Shown: positions 46,016 to 58,282, numbered from the stretch's first letter. The stretch: 64,000 bases of DNA from Artemia franciscana (GCF_032884065.1 NC_088863.1:43940310-44004309); one strand, 5' to 3'. Made by a program: numbers and translations. Notes: generated by a model from the letters alone, not told the origin.

Positions 46016-48291
46016 TATGGCACTTGGTATCTACCAAGTGACATATGGCAATTGCAAATTCTGTCTGTCTGTCTGTCCTGGTTTTGCTACTTTAGGTACT
46101 TCCAGGTAAGCGAGGACGATGGAATTTGGCAGGCGTATCAGGAACCAGACCAGATTAAATTAGAAATTTTTGTTTCCCTGACTAGACCATCTGGTGGGGG
46201 GAGTGGGGGGGACAGTTAAATTGGAAAAAATAGAAAAATGAGGCATCTTTAACTTATGAATGGGTGATCAGATCTTAATGAAATTTGATATTTGGAAGGA
46301 TATCGTGTCTCACAGCTCTTATTTTGAATCCTGACCAGATATGGTGACATTGGGGGAAGTTGGGGGGGGGGACCTAAAATCTTAGAAAACGCTTAGAGCA
46401 GAGGGATCAGGATGAAACTTGTTAAGAAAAATGATCACACATCCTATCTACGTGATTGACACAAACGGAACAGATCCGCTTTTTTGGGGGGAGTTGGGGG
46501 GTGGTGGTTAATTCTGAAAAAAAAACAGAAAAAAGGAGGTATTTTTAACTTATATAGGAGTAATCGGATTTTAATGAAATTTGATGTTTGGAAGGATATT
46601 ATGTTTCAGAGTTCTTATTTTAAATCCCGACTGGATCCAGTGACATTGTGGGGAATTAGGGGAAGGGACCTAAAATCTTGGAAAACGTTTAGAGTTGAGG
46701 GATCAGGATGAAACTTGGTGGGAAAAATAATCACAAGTCCTAAATACGTGATTGACATAACCGGAACGGATCGGCTTCCTTTGGGGGAGTTGGGGGGGGG
46801 GGAGGGTTAATTCTTTAAAATTAAAAAAAATGAGGCATTTTGAACTTACAAAGGAGTGATCGGATCTTAATGAAATTTGATATTTGCAAGGATATTTTTT
46901 ATCAGAGCTCTTGTTTTGGATCCCAATCGGATCTGGTGACATTGGGGGGAGTTAGGGGGACCTAAAATCTTGGAAAACGCTTAGAGTGGAGGGATCGGGA
47001 TGAAACTTGGTGAGAAAAGTAATTACAAGTCCTAGATACGTCAGTGACATAATTGGAACGGTTCTGCTCTCTTTGGGGGAGTTGGGAGGGAGGTTAATTC
47101 TAAAAAATTAGAAGAAATGAGGTATTTTTAACTCACGAAGGAGTGATCGGATCTTAATGAAATTTCATATTTAGAAGGATCTCGTAACTCAGATCTCTTT
47201 TTTTAAATCCTGATCGGATCCAGTGTCATTGGGGGGGGGGGGGACCGGAAATCTTAGAAAACGCTTAAAGCAGAGAGATCAGGATGAAAGTTGGTGGGAA
47301 GAATAAGCACAAGTCCAAGATTTGTGACGGAAATAACTGGACTGGATCCGCTCTCTTTGGTGGAGTTGGGGGGGGAGTAATTCGGAAAAGTTAGAAAATA
47401 AGGTATTTGTAACTTACGAACGGGCGACCAGATCTTAATGAAATTTGATTTTTAGAAGGATCTTATTCTTTAGAACTCTCGTTTTAAATCCTGACCAGAT
47501 CTTTTGACATTGGGGGGAGCTGAAGGGGGAAACCGGAAATCTTGGAAAACGCTTAGAGTGTGGGATGAAACTTGATGGGAAGAATAAACACAAGTTATAG
47601 ATACGTGATTGACATAATTGGAACGGATCCGTTCTCTTTAGGGGAGCTGGGGTTTGTTAATTTGGAAAAATTAGAAAAATAGAGGTATTTTGACTTAAGA
47701 ACGGGTGACTGGATCTTAATGAAATTTGATAATTAGAAGGAACTCATGTCTCAGAGCTCTTATTTCAAATCTCAACCAGATCTGTTGACATTGGAGGGAG
47801 TTGGATGGGGAAACCGGAAATCTTGGAAAACGCTTATTAATCTCGTAGATATGTGATTGACTTAACTGGACTGGATCCGCTCTCTTTAGGGGAGTTAGGG
47901 GGCGGGGTTCAGTGCTTTGGCGAGTTTGGTGCTTCTGGACGTACTAGGACGGTGAAAATTGGTATGCGTGTCAGGGAGCTGCACAATTTGACTTGATAAA
48001 GTCGTTTTCCCTGATTCGACCATCTAGGGGGCTTTAGGGAGAGGAAAAATTAGAAAAATTGAGGCATTCAAACTCACGAGTGGGTGATCAGATCTTGAGG
48101 AACTTTGATATTTAGAAGGACTTCGTGACTCAGAGCTCTTATTTTAGATCCCGACCGGCCTTAAGCTTCTGATTTTCCTTTTAAAGAAATCTATTGATTC
48201 TTAGAATTTTGCCAGAGCTCATACCATATGGGCTTTTGGCTCTTGGCTCTTCCGACCTCGTCCAAAGTGCCATATGAGCTCTTAGCTCTTG
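46016..48291 (+). repeat. H repeat, copy 3 (longest)
   Basis: Plus-strand H copy of ~2.28 kb. It opens with TATGGCACTTGG and the 5' hairpin (here GGTATCTACC). About seven ~290-bp units follow, each with a GACATTGGGG tract and a CTCTTTGGGGGAGTT tract. It ends with GTGCCATATGAGCTCTTAGC. Unit sequence decays toward the 3' end, where a different GTTTTCCCTGATTCGACC block appears (~48005). Confidence 0.85.
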
Positions 48292-48469
48292 TTTGTTCTG
48301 ATTTTATTCCTGATACTTTCTGCACTGATGATTGGAACTCTGTAGTTAAATTTTTTTTTGTAATTTTTCTCTTATATACAGGCTTCACAGCTCCATCACA
48401 AGTGACGATATGCTGCTAGCTCTGGTAATTACCATGCTAATTACTTTTAAGGTGTTTATTTTACCTTTC

Positions 48470-49640
48470 CTTGGATGCCTCAGGAGAAGAATTTTAACGG
48501 ATTACACCTACTGGGAAGCCATTCCATATGGTGACAGATCACCAAGCAAAACTTGTCTTCAGATATTTATGGCAGGGTGTGCCCTGCACAAGGTAGTCCT
48601 GAGTGAGCTGTACTTTGGTGAGTTGATCACAAATCCTTTATTCTATCTGGAACAAGTCTTGATACATCCTCAGATAGAGGACAATGCATGTATTTGTATA
48701 ACATTGACATTGAAGCCACATCAAATGAATCATGGATCTTCAAAAGGGGTTTGACATCAGAGTTGCTAGAAATTGCTGTTTGAATGCTAGGTTTTGGAAA
48801 TGTTGAAAAGGAGCAATGTGGCTAGTTGGAACACCAGCAAAGAGAGGACATGTATATTCCGTGCTTTTTGATAAATGGCATAAATAGTCTTGAAATGTAC
48901 TCATCCTGGAGGAGCCTTTTGAATCTTGGGATGACTCCTAGTTCCTAGGAGTAGGAGGATCTCATTTTGCTGAAGTCTTCAGCCCAGGTGAGATCTGAAA
49001 AGAAATGAAGTCCATAAAGATGTAGTGTGTCAACTTTTCATATCAACTCTCCTTTGAAAATAAAATTAGGGTAACCCTTCACATTCCACACCTTCGAATT
49101 TAAGAGCTCTTTTGTTTTTGATGTAATGAAACCTACATCTACCCACACCATGATTTTTTTTTAGGTCAACCTGAAGTTCCTTATGGTGATTTCTTGGATC
49201 TCTGTCTTTTGTATTGGAGTTCACTGTTGTCATGTCTTCAGCAAAGTAGTGAGGTTTTCTCACAAGGCTATCCCTAGATTGGTTATGAACAACAGGAAAA
49301 AGTTGGCCAAAGAATGTTTCCTTTATGTACTCCAGCTAAAACCAGGCATTCTTATGAAATGAAGCCATCAAGGAAATGGTGAAGGAAGTCAGCAAGCACC
49401 TCAAATAGATGACCACCTATTCCATAGGCTTTTAAATGGCTCAAATGGCCCTCATGCCATGTGCCATCAAAGGCTTTGACACTTTAAAAAGAGAAAAGAC
49501 AAATATCATGACTCTAAGACAAGGCTCAACCCACTCTTGGTTCTGGGTAATTAGACAGTCTAATTTAGACTATTTCCTATATAAAACCATTTTGTGTGTC
49601 AGCCAATAAACAGTGGGAAGAGTGTGATGGTCCATTTCTT
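48470..49640 (-). pseudogene. Non-LTR retrotransposon family d, RT and C-terminal region
   Basis: Minus-strand frames, shifted several times, give ADTQNGFI (~49590), SKAFDGTWHEGHLSHLKAYG (~49465, catalytic D block, with G for R), AGVHKGNILWPTF (~49330, the PQGS-L-P motif decayed), KPHYFAEDMTTVNSNT (~49255, FADD changed to FAED) and GLHFFSDLTWAEDF (~48995). A C-terminal FAGVPTSHIAPF block (~48820) and WNGFPVGV (~48520) close it. This is the order of Jockey-like non-LTR elements. The second active-site residue pair is altered, and the N-terminal and endonuclease parts are not seen. It lies just 3' of H3. Confidence 0.7.
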
Positions 49641-49649
49641 ATGGGCCAT

Positions 49650-50699
49650 CTTTCTGTTGCTAGTATTGTTGTTGGGTCTTCTTTCTTGTAGAACTAAAAT
49701 ATTAATCAAACCAGCCCACACCCAAGTTTCTATGACACCCCTCCTTACAAAGTGGTAAGAGAAAAGAGTTCTTTTTGTTCTTTCCTAGCTGTTTGTTCAG
49801 CCCCGTTTTGGGGGGCAAACCAGTATTTTGTCTCTATGTTTACTTCCGCATTGAAGTCCTCTTAGAACAAGGACTTACGGATACAAGTTTCAAGCCAGTC
49901 TGGAGGAAAAGCTTTAACCTTTTTTTTTTGTCTTGGAGGGTCTAGTGCCCCCTCCATTTTTTCACAGTAGGTTTTCCTTGACTGAAGGAGTAATGGTTGT
50001 AAGTTTCTAGTCATTCATAAAAAGTTATTTAGCTCATTTTTTTTGGGAATTGTGCTTTGAAACATTTTTTTGGACTTTAGGTTCCTTTTCGCCCATTGAC
50101 TTCTGGCTGTAACTTTCAAACTGATCAAGGACAAACAGTTTTTTTTAACCCATTTACAGACCCCCTATTATCCACCCTTTCCCAAAAGATAAGTTATCCT
50201 CTCGACCCCAAAATTAATCCCCGAAAGTACCAAGCCAGCTAAACCCCAAGATGACATCCCCCCTCTATTCCAATTTAAAACGTGTTTGTAAACAATTAAC
50301 AATTTTATAATTTGCAGCCCTTGCCTCAGGGTTTGTGGGGGTTATGTCACTCTTATAGGCATGTTTATTGGACCTTTACACTATTCTGAGAGAAATGGAA
50401 ATCTCTAAACTTCGATCTTATCTCTTGAGCGGTTATTGCTGGGTTTCGTAGTAAAAAGGCTGGAATAAGGCTGGTTGCCGTCAGTCATTTGTTACCCTTT
50501 AAAAGAACACAACAAATTTTCAGTTGAATCATTCACTCTCAAGTTTTCACAAACACCCTTCCTGTATGGAATAGTCAGAAACAAAAGAAAAAAACATTAA
50601 CATCAAGTGGCGCTTTATTAAAACAACACAATAGTGTCGCCTCTGAATGAGATTTATTAAATATGTTGTGTGCTTCAGTTCATCACCACTATTTACTGT
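49650..50699. other. Unassigned region with a faint F1-like piece
   Basis: No gene recognised. 50270-50400 (TTTGCAGCCCTTGCCTCAGG, GTTTGTGGGGGTTATG) weakly resembles F1 minus-strand sequence around 400-480. The rest is unassigned. Confidence 0.4.
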
Positions 50700-51466
50700 C
50701 AGTGCTGTCACTTACTTGAAGTACTATTTAAGTAAAATTTTTCATTACTTGTACTTGTACTTAAGTAAAAACTCTAGGGTGTACTTATTACTTGATACTT
50801 AAGTAAGATTACGAAATACTTATTACTTAAGATACTTTTAATGTGCTTGTTTTTCAAATACTTTACCTTTGACACGAAAATTTTGTGTGTGTGTGCTTTG
50901 GCAATTTACAAGAAAACATCACCTTTAGATTTAGAGCAAACTCAGATATAGCTTTTGTGTATCTGTGCTTTGGCAATGTACAAGAAAACATCACCCTTTA
51001 GATTTAGAGTAAACTCAGATATAGCTCCATGCCCTATTTTTGGATATGAAATAAGATATTTGTTTTTGACAAAAAAAATTATAGTATTATCAACACTTGG
51101 TTTAGTTTTTGTTTAAAAGCTATATAACAAAGAAAATTGAAATTATTTCACAGTTCACTGGTGGACAGTGAGCTAAAATCCCTTTTTTGTGCTAAATGTT
51201 GCATACTGTAGTCCATTTGGGCTTATATTTCTGACATTAGTGTTTAAGTTTTGCCATCTTGTCAACTGAATCAGATTTCTACCATTTCATCATCTTCAGG
51301 ACCATATTATTGGTAAAACTACTGAAGCTATGAATCTTTGCCCATCTAAATGTTGTCTGCAATAAACAAGTCTAGGGAATTCTAGCAGCATCCAATGCAG
51401 TGGTATTTTGCCAAATTCGTTCCAGCAAATTCAGGTATTCAGACGAATCTGACTTCAGATATGTCA

Positions 51467-52757
51467 CTCCATTCATAAGTTATAGGCCCTACTAAATTAA
51501 ATGAAAACTCAACTTTCTTAAGACTTGAAACCCTCTCCTTCTCGCCCTATTTGAGATAGGGTTTGTGATACCAGAACTTGATATGAGCCCTCATCTTAGG
51601 CATCTTTGGTCTAGTTTAGATTCGGATCCGTTACTCCATTTGCAAGTTATACTAAATTAAACAGAAAACTTAAATTTTTCATGAATTAAAACCCACTCCC
51701 CCTTGTTAAATTTGAGCTAGGGTCTTTATCTGAAAATTTGATATGTGTCATGGTCTTAGGCCTCTTTGGCTCAATTTTCATTCAGATCCATCACTCCAGT
51801 CGCAAGTTACTCTGAATTAAACGAAAAACTGTTTTTAGCAGGTAAAGCCCTCTCCCCCCTGTTTTATTTGAGCTAAGGTCTTCATCTTTCAACTTGATGT
51901 GTCTCATGATCCTTGGCACCAAATCTGGCCATCAAAATTTTCATCCAAATCCAACCAACGTTCCCCCCTCCCTATACGTGATTACACAGACGGACGGACA
52001 GACGGACAAACGGATTTTGTAACGTCCTAGGTAGCCATGTTGGCTAATTAGATCCAAAAAAAGAAAAATAATGTCATATCATCATGCAGGTATCATCACC
52101 TATTTGGACAGTGGAAAATACCCATCAAGATAGGTTTTTGAGATCTGTCTGTCTGTCCGTCCGTCTGTGCAATCGAGTATAGCGGGACAACCGCCAGTCA
52201 GATTTGTATTGAAATTGAACTATTTGAATTAAAATTGTGCTTAATTAGGGCGATGGGGCTTTAAGTGTTAAACAAAAATTCGAGTTGTTCATTTAATTCA
52301 CTGTAACCTGCATATGGAGATGAATTTCGATGAAAATTGAATAAAGATGCCTAAGAGTATGATATGCATTGAGTTCTGGAATGGAGACCCTAGCTTAATT
52401 AAAAGTTGAGTTTTTCATTTAATTCAGTGTAGCCTGCGAGAGATTGATGGATCTCAGTGAATATTGAACCAAAGGTGCCCAAGACCGTAACAGGCATCAA
52501 GTTTTGAGATGAAAACCCTAGCTCAAATAGAACGAGGGAGAGTGGGTTTTAAGCGCTGAAAAAAGTCAAGCTTTTTGTTTAATTTAGTATAACTTGCGAA
52601 TGGAGCAACGGATTCAAATATATGCTAGGCCAAAGATGACTAGGATCATGGCTCATATCGAGCTCTGATATCACAAGCCCTATCTAAAATAGGGCGAGGG
52701 GGTTTCAAGTTTTAAGAAAGTCGAGTTTTCCTTCAGTTTAGTAGGGCCTACAACTAC
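51467..52757. repeat. Foldback repeat with ~550-600-bp arms
   Basis: The left arm (51467-52010) and right arm (52141-52757) are imperfect reverse complements. Outer match: TATAGGCCCTACTAAATT against its complement near 52750. Inner match: ACAGACGGACGGACAGACGG against TGTCTGTCCGTCCGTCTG. Each arm has four ~120-130-bp units with the phrase GCAAGTTA-ACTAAATTAAA. A ~130-bp spacer lies in the middle. Not coding. Confidence 0.8.
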
Positions 52758-52861
52758 TTCCACCCATGGCTTGCCCAAAGCCTGGAAATACCCTTTTCCA
52801 AGATAAGTCATAGAAGCCAATCTTCAACCAAATATTCCGTCCCCAGAGAAAAATTACTTTG

Positions 52862-54283
52862 TATGGCACTTGGTATTTACCAAGTGACATACAGTGATCG
52901 CAAATTCTGTAGGTCTGTCGGTCTGTCAGTCCCGGTCTTGCTAGTTTAGGCACTTCCAGATAAGCTAGGACGATGAAATTTGGTAGGCATGTCAGGGAGC
53001 AGACCAGATTAAATTTGAAATAGTTGTTTCCCCGATTCGACCATCTGGGGGGGGGGGAATGGTATGACGGTTAATTTGGAAAAATTAGATCGGATCTTAA
53101 TTAAAACTTGAGATTTAGAAGGATATCATGTCTCATAGCTCTTACTTTAAATTCCGACCGAATCAGGTGACGTTGGAGGGGAAACCTAAAATCTTGGAAA
53201 ATGCTTAGAGTGGAGGGATCGGAATGAAACTTAGTGGGAAAAATAAGCACAAGTCCTAGATATGTGATTGACATAAACAGAACGAATTCACTCTCTTTTG
53301 GGGAGTTGGAGGGAGGGCTAATTCTGAAAAATTGGAAAAAATGAGGTATTTTTAACTTACAAAGGAGTGATCGGATCTTGAATTTCATCGGATGAAATTT
53401 CATATTAGAAGGACCTCGTAACTCAGATCTCATGTTTTATATCCCGACCGGATCCAGTGTCATTGGGTGGGATTTGGGGGGGGGGGCGGAAATCTTGGAA
53501 AACGCTTAGAGTGGAGTGATCAGGATAAAACTTGGTGGGAAGAATAAACAGAAGTCCTAGATACGTGATTGACATAACCGAAATGGATTCGCTCTCTTTG
53601 GGGGAGTTGGAGAGGCTGTTAATTCGAAAAAATTACAAAAATTGAAGTATTTTTAACTTAAGAGCGGTGACTGTTTGTGAGGTATTTATGAATTTGATAT
53701 TAAGAAGGAACTCATGTCTCAGATCTCTTATTTTAAACCCCAACCAGTTCTGGTGACATTAGGGGAGAGTTGGAGGGGGAAACCGAAAATCTTGGAAAAC
53801 GCTTAGAGTGGAGAGATCGAGGTGGGTAGAATAAGCAAATGCCGTAGATACGTGATTGACGAAACCGGACTGGATCCACTCTCTTTGGGGTAGTTAGGGG
53901 GGTCCAGTGCTTTGGCGAGTTCGGTACTTCTGGATGTGCTAGGACAATAAAGTTGGTAGGCGTGTCAGGGACCTGCACAAATTGACTTGATAAAGTTGAT
54001 TTCCCAGATACAACCATCTGGAGGAGGGCTGAAGGTAGAGGAAAAATTAGAAAAATGAGGTATTTTTAACTTGCAAGTGGGTGATCGGATCTTAATGAAC
54101 ATTGATATTTAAATGGACCTTGTGTCTTAGAGCTCTTATTTTAAATGCCGACCAGCATTAAGCCTCTGATTTTTTTTTTTCTAAATTAATCTATTTATTC
54201 TTATAATTTTGCTAGTGCTCATGCCTTATGAGCTCTTGGCTCTTCCGACCTTGTCACAAGTGCCATAGGAGCTCTTAGCTCTT
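52862..54283 (+). repeat. H repeat, copy 4
   Basis: Plus-strand H copy of ~1.42 kb, with fewer units than H1-H3. The opening TATGGCACTTGG with hairpin (GGTATTTACC) and the closing GTGCCATAGGAGCTCTTAGC are kept. It lies ~100 bp after the foldback repeat. Confidence 0.85.
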
Positions 54284-54429
54284 ATTTTATTCCTTTTTTC
54301 TCAGAAGATTTTTGACTTAGTCTCATGGTTTTTGCCACTTTATGGTGTGAAAACTGCTGCTAGAAATAGATAGGTTGCAACTTCTGCCGTATTGTCTTCA
54401 AATGTGTGCTTGCATCGCTCTAGCGTTCC

Positions 54430-55098
54430 CTTAAAAGTTCTGTTTCTTACGGTAATATTGGTTTGTCTTCTGCTGCATATGCAGACGAAGTTCTTCTTGT
54501 TGCCCGGACTCGCCGTGGATTGCTTTCCAATTTTACTATATTAACCAATGAACTATCTAAGATTGGACTGTCAGTTAATGCGTCTAAATGCGAGTTTATT
54601 TGTTTTAATAGCCCTTATGTGGTCGCTCCATCCGTTGCTGGGACTGCAATTCTGCCATGTTCTTCTTTAGTTAGTTGGATTGGTCTGTGTTTCAGTCCAA
54701 CACTTTCCACTACCTTTTCATCCCTAGTGAATCAAGCTGGGAAAAACCTACGCGTCGCTTACGGAAAAATATCCCCAAACAAAAGCCGTTACAACCGCAA
54801 CGGTTTGTGAATGATTTATAACGCTTATTGTGCCCCTGTGCTTTTGTTTTTATCAGGCATGGCTCATCTGTTTCGTAAGAAAAATCTCCATACTCTATGT
54901 GCGGCTTATTTCAGATATTGCAAATTCCTCCTCTGACTTCCTAGATGGCACCAAAATAGAAAAATAATTGCTCGATTTGGTTTAATAGATATGCCTTCTT
55001 GGATTCGGTCTTCCAGTGATGATTTATGTAAAAAGACTATCTACTTTATTCACGTTTACGACCCTCTGCAGCCTTTTTTCCATATTGATACTGGTTAA
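54430..55098 (+). pseudogene. Non-LTR retrotransposon family e, copy 1 (RT end and C terminus)
   Basis: Frame 54463-54810 begins in the RT palm: SSAAYADEVLLVARTRRGL (YADE in place of YADD), LTNELSKIGLSVNASKCEF and WIGLCFSPTLSTTF. A TGA at 54808 and another at 54934 interrupt an otherwise continuing frame through FRYCKFLL, RFGLIDMPSWIRSS to a stop near 55098. A TTCATTCATTCATTC tail lies at ~55210-55225. It is the same family as 58352-59487: both have the SPNKSRY/VPNKTRF block and the RFGLI block. The second aspartate of the active site is lost, so it is inactive. Confidence 0.7.
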
Positions 55099-55819
55099 TT
55101 AGTCCATGTTGTCTTTTGTTAGTTTGAATTTTTTTCTTGCTGTTTATCGTTTTTGTTTATTTATAATACTCTGTACTTTGTGTTTTTTTTTATACTTTTA
55201 CGGATAATAAAGTTCATTCATTCATTCTGCAGTTTGACCAGCCGTATGGAATGCGTCTGAATCAGCCGGCTTGCTGCAGGTCCGTGATTTTCTAATATAT
55301 GTTTGTAGGGAGTCTTACCGACCATCTGCATTGACTACACATTATGCGGCTTGCTTGAGAGAAAACTAGCCAAAGGATATAGGTTCCATACATTTTCATA
55401 GCGAGTCTGAACTTTAACTTAAAGACTTGAGGCAGTTTCCTTGTAAAGGTTCCGAGGGCGAGACATGTCATCATTTGATTTTTGATTACTGAGCTTTGAT
55501 TTCTCTTATTAAAAAGTCTGCAACTGACTCACTTGGTTCCTTACTTTTAAATTTGAGTATTTTTGTTGCTAAGGTTTTTACTTATTGAATCAGAGAATGA
55601 ACTACTTATTACCTTTTATCTGTTTTAAAGCCAATCCAAAGTTTATTTTTCTATTTTCAATGTTTTTTCTACCATCCCGACATGTTTCAGAATAACCCTT
55701 TATTTTTTCAAACCTGCCAGATTTGTCTGAACGCTAATCGCCAGAAGTTCTACTCTATGTGCACTGTATTATTCCTGTCATGTAATCTGTCTGATCCAAT
55801 CAGAAGTTTTTTTACTGCA

Positions 55820-56060
55820 CTTAATTGTTTTGATAGTCTTTCTCTTTCAAGCCGTTGTCTTGAAAATTGGTTCAGATTATTTTTTGGACTTCGTTGGGTG
55901 TCTACCAGCCAAACAGGGGAAAAAAATATTTTCATTTTTTCTTTCATTCCCATATGTTTCAGAATTGTTTTGATAGTCTTTTCCTTTCAAGCCATTGTGT
56001 TGAAAATTGTTTAAGATTATTTTCTTGGACTTCATTGGGTGTGTACCAACCGAACAAGGG
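55820..56060 (+). repeat. Tandem duplication, ~140-bp unit
   Basis: ATTGTTTTGATAGTCTTT and the following CAAGCC-TTGT-TTGAAAATTG and CTTC-TTGGGTGT-TACCA phrases occur at 55824 and again at 55964. No gene is recognised in 55100-56200. Confidence 0.8.
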
Positions 56061-56208
56061 AAACGGTTAAAAACGATAAAACGGAAATTCTGGTTCTTGA
56101 TTAAGATTTCCAAGAGAGGAATGACTGGTGACATTTTATAGGCAAGGGAAGGGGCTAAGAAGCCTTCAGAATGGCTTTAAAAAAGGTAGCATGGGCTTTA
56201 TTTCAGAA

Positions 56209-56213
<5 letters not shown>

Positions 56214-56297
<84 letters not shown>

Positions 56298-56320
56298 TAT
56301 ATACATATATATATACATAG
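56214..56320. repeat. (TA)n microsatellite
   Basis: About 40 TA units plus interrupted ACATATATATATAC units. Confidence 0.95.
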
Positions 56321-56789
56321 AATAAATACTTGAAGTAGTACTTGAAGTAATACTTAAGTACAATTTTGGCAAGTACTTGATATTTGATATTTAAGTAAGA
56401 ATTAGGAAAGTACTTATTACTTGATATTTAAGTAAAAAAAACAATGAGTACTTAATACTTGATACTTAAGTAAAAATTTGGAGTACTTGTTGCAGCACTG
56501 TTAACTGTTAGGTAAACTCTGGAACTTTCTAATAATTCGTCAATGCTTGTGTTTGAGTTAAGAAGATATGTCTAAATCTTATCTAGATAATCATATCTAA
56601 ATATGTAAACATGTATTTAGTATCTAAATACTGAAATATGTATTTGAGTATATAAACAAGAAAAAGACAGTTTGGAAAGAAGAATTAGTAGAAAAACCAC
56701 GTGGGTTTTATTTACGATATGCTCTGCTCATAAAAACATTACACAGTACAAGAAAGACAAATATCAAAACCCACGTCAGTCTGCTTTAC

Positions 56790-57010
56790 TCATATTCAAA
56801 TATATTTGTTCACTATCAACATCTACAATTTTCCGAATTTATCATCTTCAAGTTTATTCCTCTTGCCTGTCAAAATAATGCTCCCAACTGAGAAAAGTCG
56901 CTTAACAGGAGCAGACAAAGCGATTGACGTATGAAATACTTCTGAAATCTTTGGATAAGAAGTACTGAACCAATGTCTTTCCTCTTATAAGAAGCTATAG
57001 AATCTATAAT
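56790..57010 (-). pseudogene. hAT transposase relic hAT-3, C-terminal dimerisation region
   Basis: Minus-strand translation reads HWFSTSYPKISEVFHTSIAL, then SAPVKRLFSVGSIILTGKRN and KLEDDKFGKL. The S-AP-RLFS-G and the T-KRN-L blocks are the hallmark of hAT family C termini (Ac/Tam3 type). It follows the open frame 57040-57786 on the same strand. Its own terminal repeat on the 3' side was not found. Confidence 0.75.
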
Positions 57011-57039
57011 TTTAAAGAAGAGTCAGTGAATTCAGACAC

Positions 57040-57786
57040 TTAATCATTTGCAGGACTATTTGCTTCTGCAAACAGAAAAAAGTACAACTCATCCAATTTT
57101 TCTGCATTTTTTATGATTTTGGTTTGTGGTAAGCCCCATGCTTTGTGTTCAGAAACTGTGACAATGAGTCTCATCTCCGCCAGCAAAAGATTAGTCAAGG
57201 CTGTCCTTATTTTCTGAAAGCCGCTAGTCTTGAAACAGGGTAGGCTAGAAGTTGCACTCACAGAAGTCCACAGAAAGGAGAAAAACAAACGTTTCTCCTG
57301 CCCCCAGGGAATTGTAACAGCTAGCAGAGTGGCTAGTTTTAGAGCCTTGTTATACTTCATTTTTTCGGCCCTGTGAGGACTGGCAATATTATACCTAGAG
57401 AGCACTCTCTTTCCTGCTTGTAGTATATATAATGCTTTGGTTAGTAAAATAAAGAACAAATTGGGGTCTATATATTTTTTTTTCTTACCAAGCCACTTCA
57501 TAAAGAAGGGATTATCATGAAACTTTGGAGGGGACTTATTCGACTGGAAATATGAAGTTCTAATGCACTTTTTAAGAGTCAAAATAGATTGAAGGACAAA
57601 CAGCCCCCCTCCCATCAGGGTTGCCAATTCCCGACGTCTGAAAAGAGTGCAAATCAAGACTAACAAAGAGTGATTTTTGCTTGAAAAGAGTGCCAGTAAA
57701 AAAAATTTTGGGCACTTGTTATTAATACGGAACACACCCAAGAAATGAAGTTTGGTTACTAATGAAATATAACCTTCATATAACAT
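57040..57786 (-). CDS. Open frame of 248 codons, possibly upstream part of hAT-3
   Basis: The second-longest open frame in the window without microsatellite sequence. LLTKALYILQAGKRVLSRYN (~residues 116-135) resembles the L-KAL--LQ-E helix of hAT transposases, and KLDELYFFLFAE near the end resembles the linker before the dimerisation region. Eighty bases downstream the hAT C terminus begins, in another frame. The first ~85 codons overlap an F1-like stretch and part of a MITE (57616 on), so the real hAT part can only be about 57040-57530. There is no DDE active site. The call is tentative; a chance ORF over old sequence is possible. Confidence 0.35.
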   Translation of the reverse strand: MLYEGYISLVTKLHFLGVFRINNKCPKFFLLALFSSKNHSLLVLICTLFRRRELATLMGGGLFVLQSILTLKKCIRTSYFQSNKSPPKFHDNPFFMKWLGKKKKYIDPNLFFILLTKALYILQAGKRVLSRYNIASPHRAEKMKYNKALKLATLLAVTIPWGQEKRLFFSFLWTSVSATSSLPCFKTSGFQKIRTALTNLLLAEMRLIVTVSEHKAWGLPQTKIIKNAEKLDELYFFLFAEANSPAND

Positions 57787-58282
57787 TTAGTTCATGTAAT
57801 AATATCATTTGGGCTATATATTTACACATTGAGGGGGCAAAATAACCTAACCTACCCCCCCCCCCCCATCCAGTGTGCAAATATATAGCCCAAATTATAC
57901 AAGTCCAATGCATTCTATCTAAGTCCAATGTATTGTATCATCCATCACTTGTTTTTGTAGCTATGAAACCGGTTTTTCTGAGATATAATTTAAGCGTAAT
58001 TCTCGAATTTGTTCCGTGATATTAACAAGTACCAAATTTTGAGCTCCCGCCGTGCTCGCATTCCCCCTGAGGTAAAAATAGTGCATTTCACACAAAAAGT
58101 GTGCAAGCTGGCATCCCTATCCTTTGGTGGAATGTACTTCTGAAAAGTTGTCAACTACTGACGTTTCAAGCAAATGAAAACTGTCACCCAAAAAGAGTGA
58201 TTTTTAGGCCTACTCTTGTGCATCCCTTTCGAGATAAACAAGATTGAATTTCAAGCGAAAGGTGTGTAAGTCGGCAACCCTG
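57616..58282. mobile_element. hAT-like MITE, 667 bp
   Basis: Begins CAGGGTTGCCAA and ends TCGGCAACCCTG, an inverted pair of the widespread CAGGGTTGCC type. Flanking 8-mers are CCTCCCAT and CCTTCAAT, 6 of 8 identical. Inside, AAGAGTG and GTGTGCAAG-like phrases recur in both orientations. Not coding. Confidence 0.65.

Larger units (their letters stand above)
50700..56500. mobile_element. Unit bounded by hAT-like inverted ends (5.8 kb)
   Basis: The left end is CAGTGCTGTCAC and the right end reads, reverse-complemented, CAGTGCTGCAAC. Both ends are followed inward by many AAGTACTTAAGTA-like subterminal motifs for ~150 bp. Flanks of 8 bp are TTTACTGT (50692-50699) and TTAACTGT (56501-56508), 7 of 8 identical, the size hAT transposases make. 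Inside are a foldback repeat, H4, a non-LTR relic and a (TA)n tract, but no transposase, so it is non-autonomous or heavily filled by later insertions. Two independent elements cannot be excluded. Confidence 0.55.
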
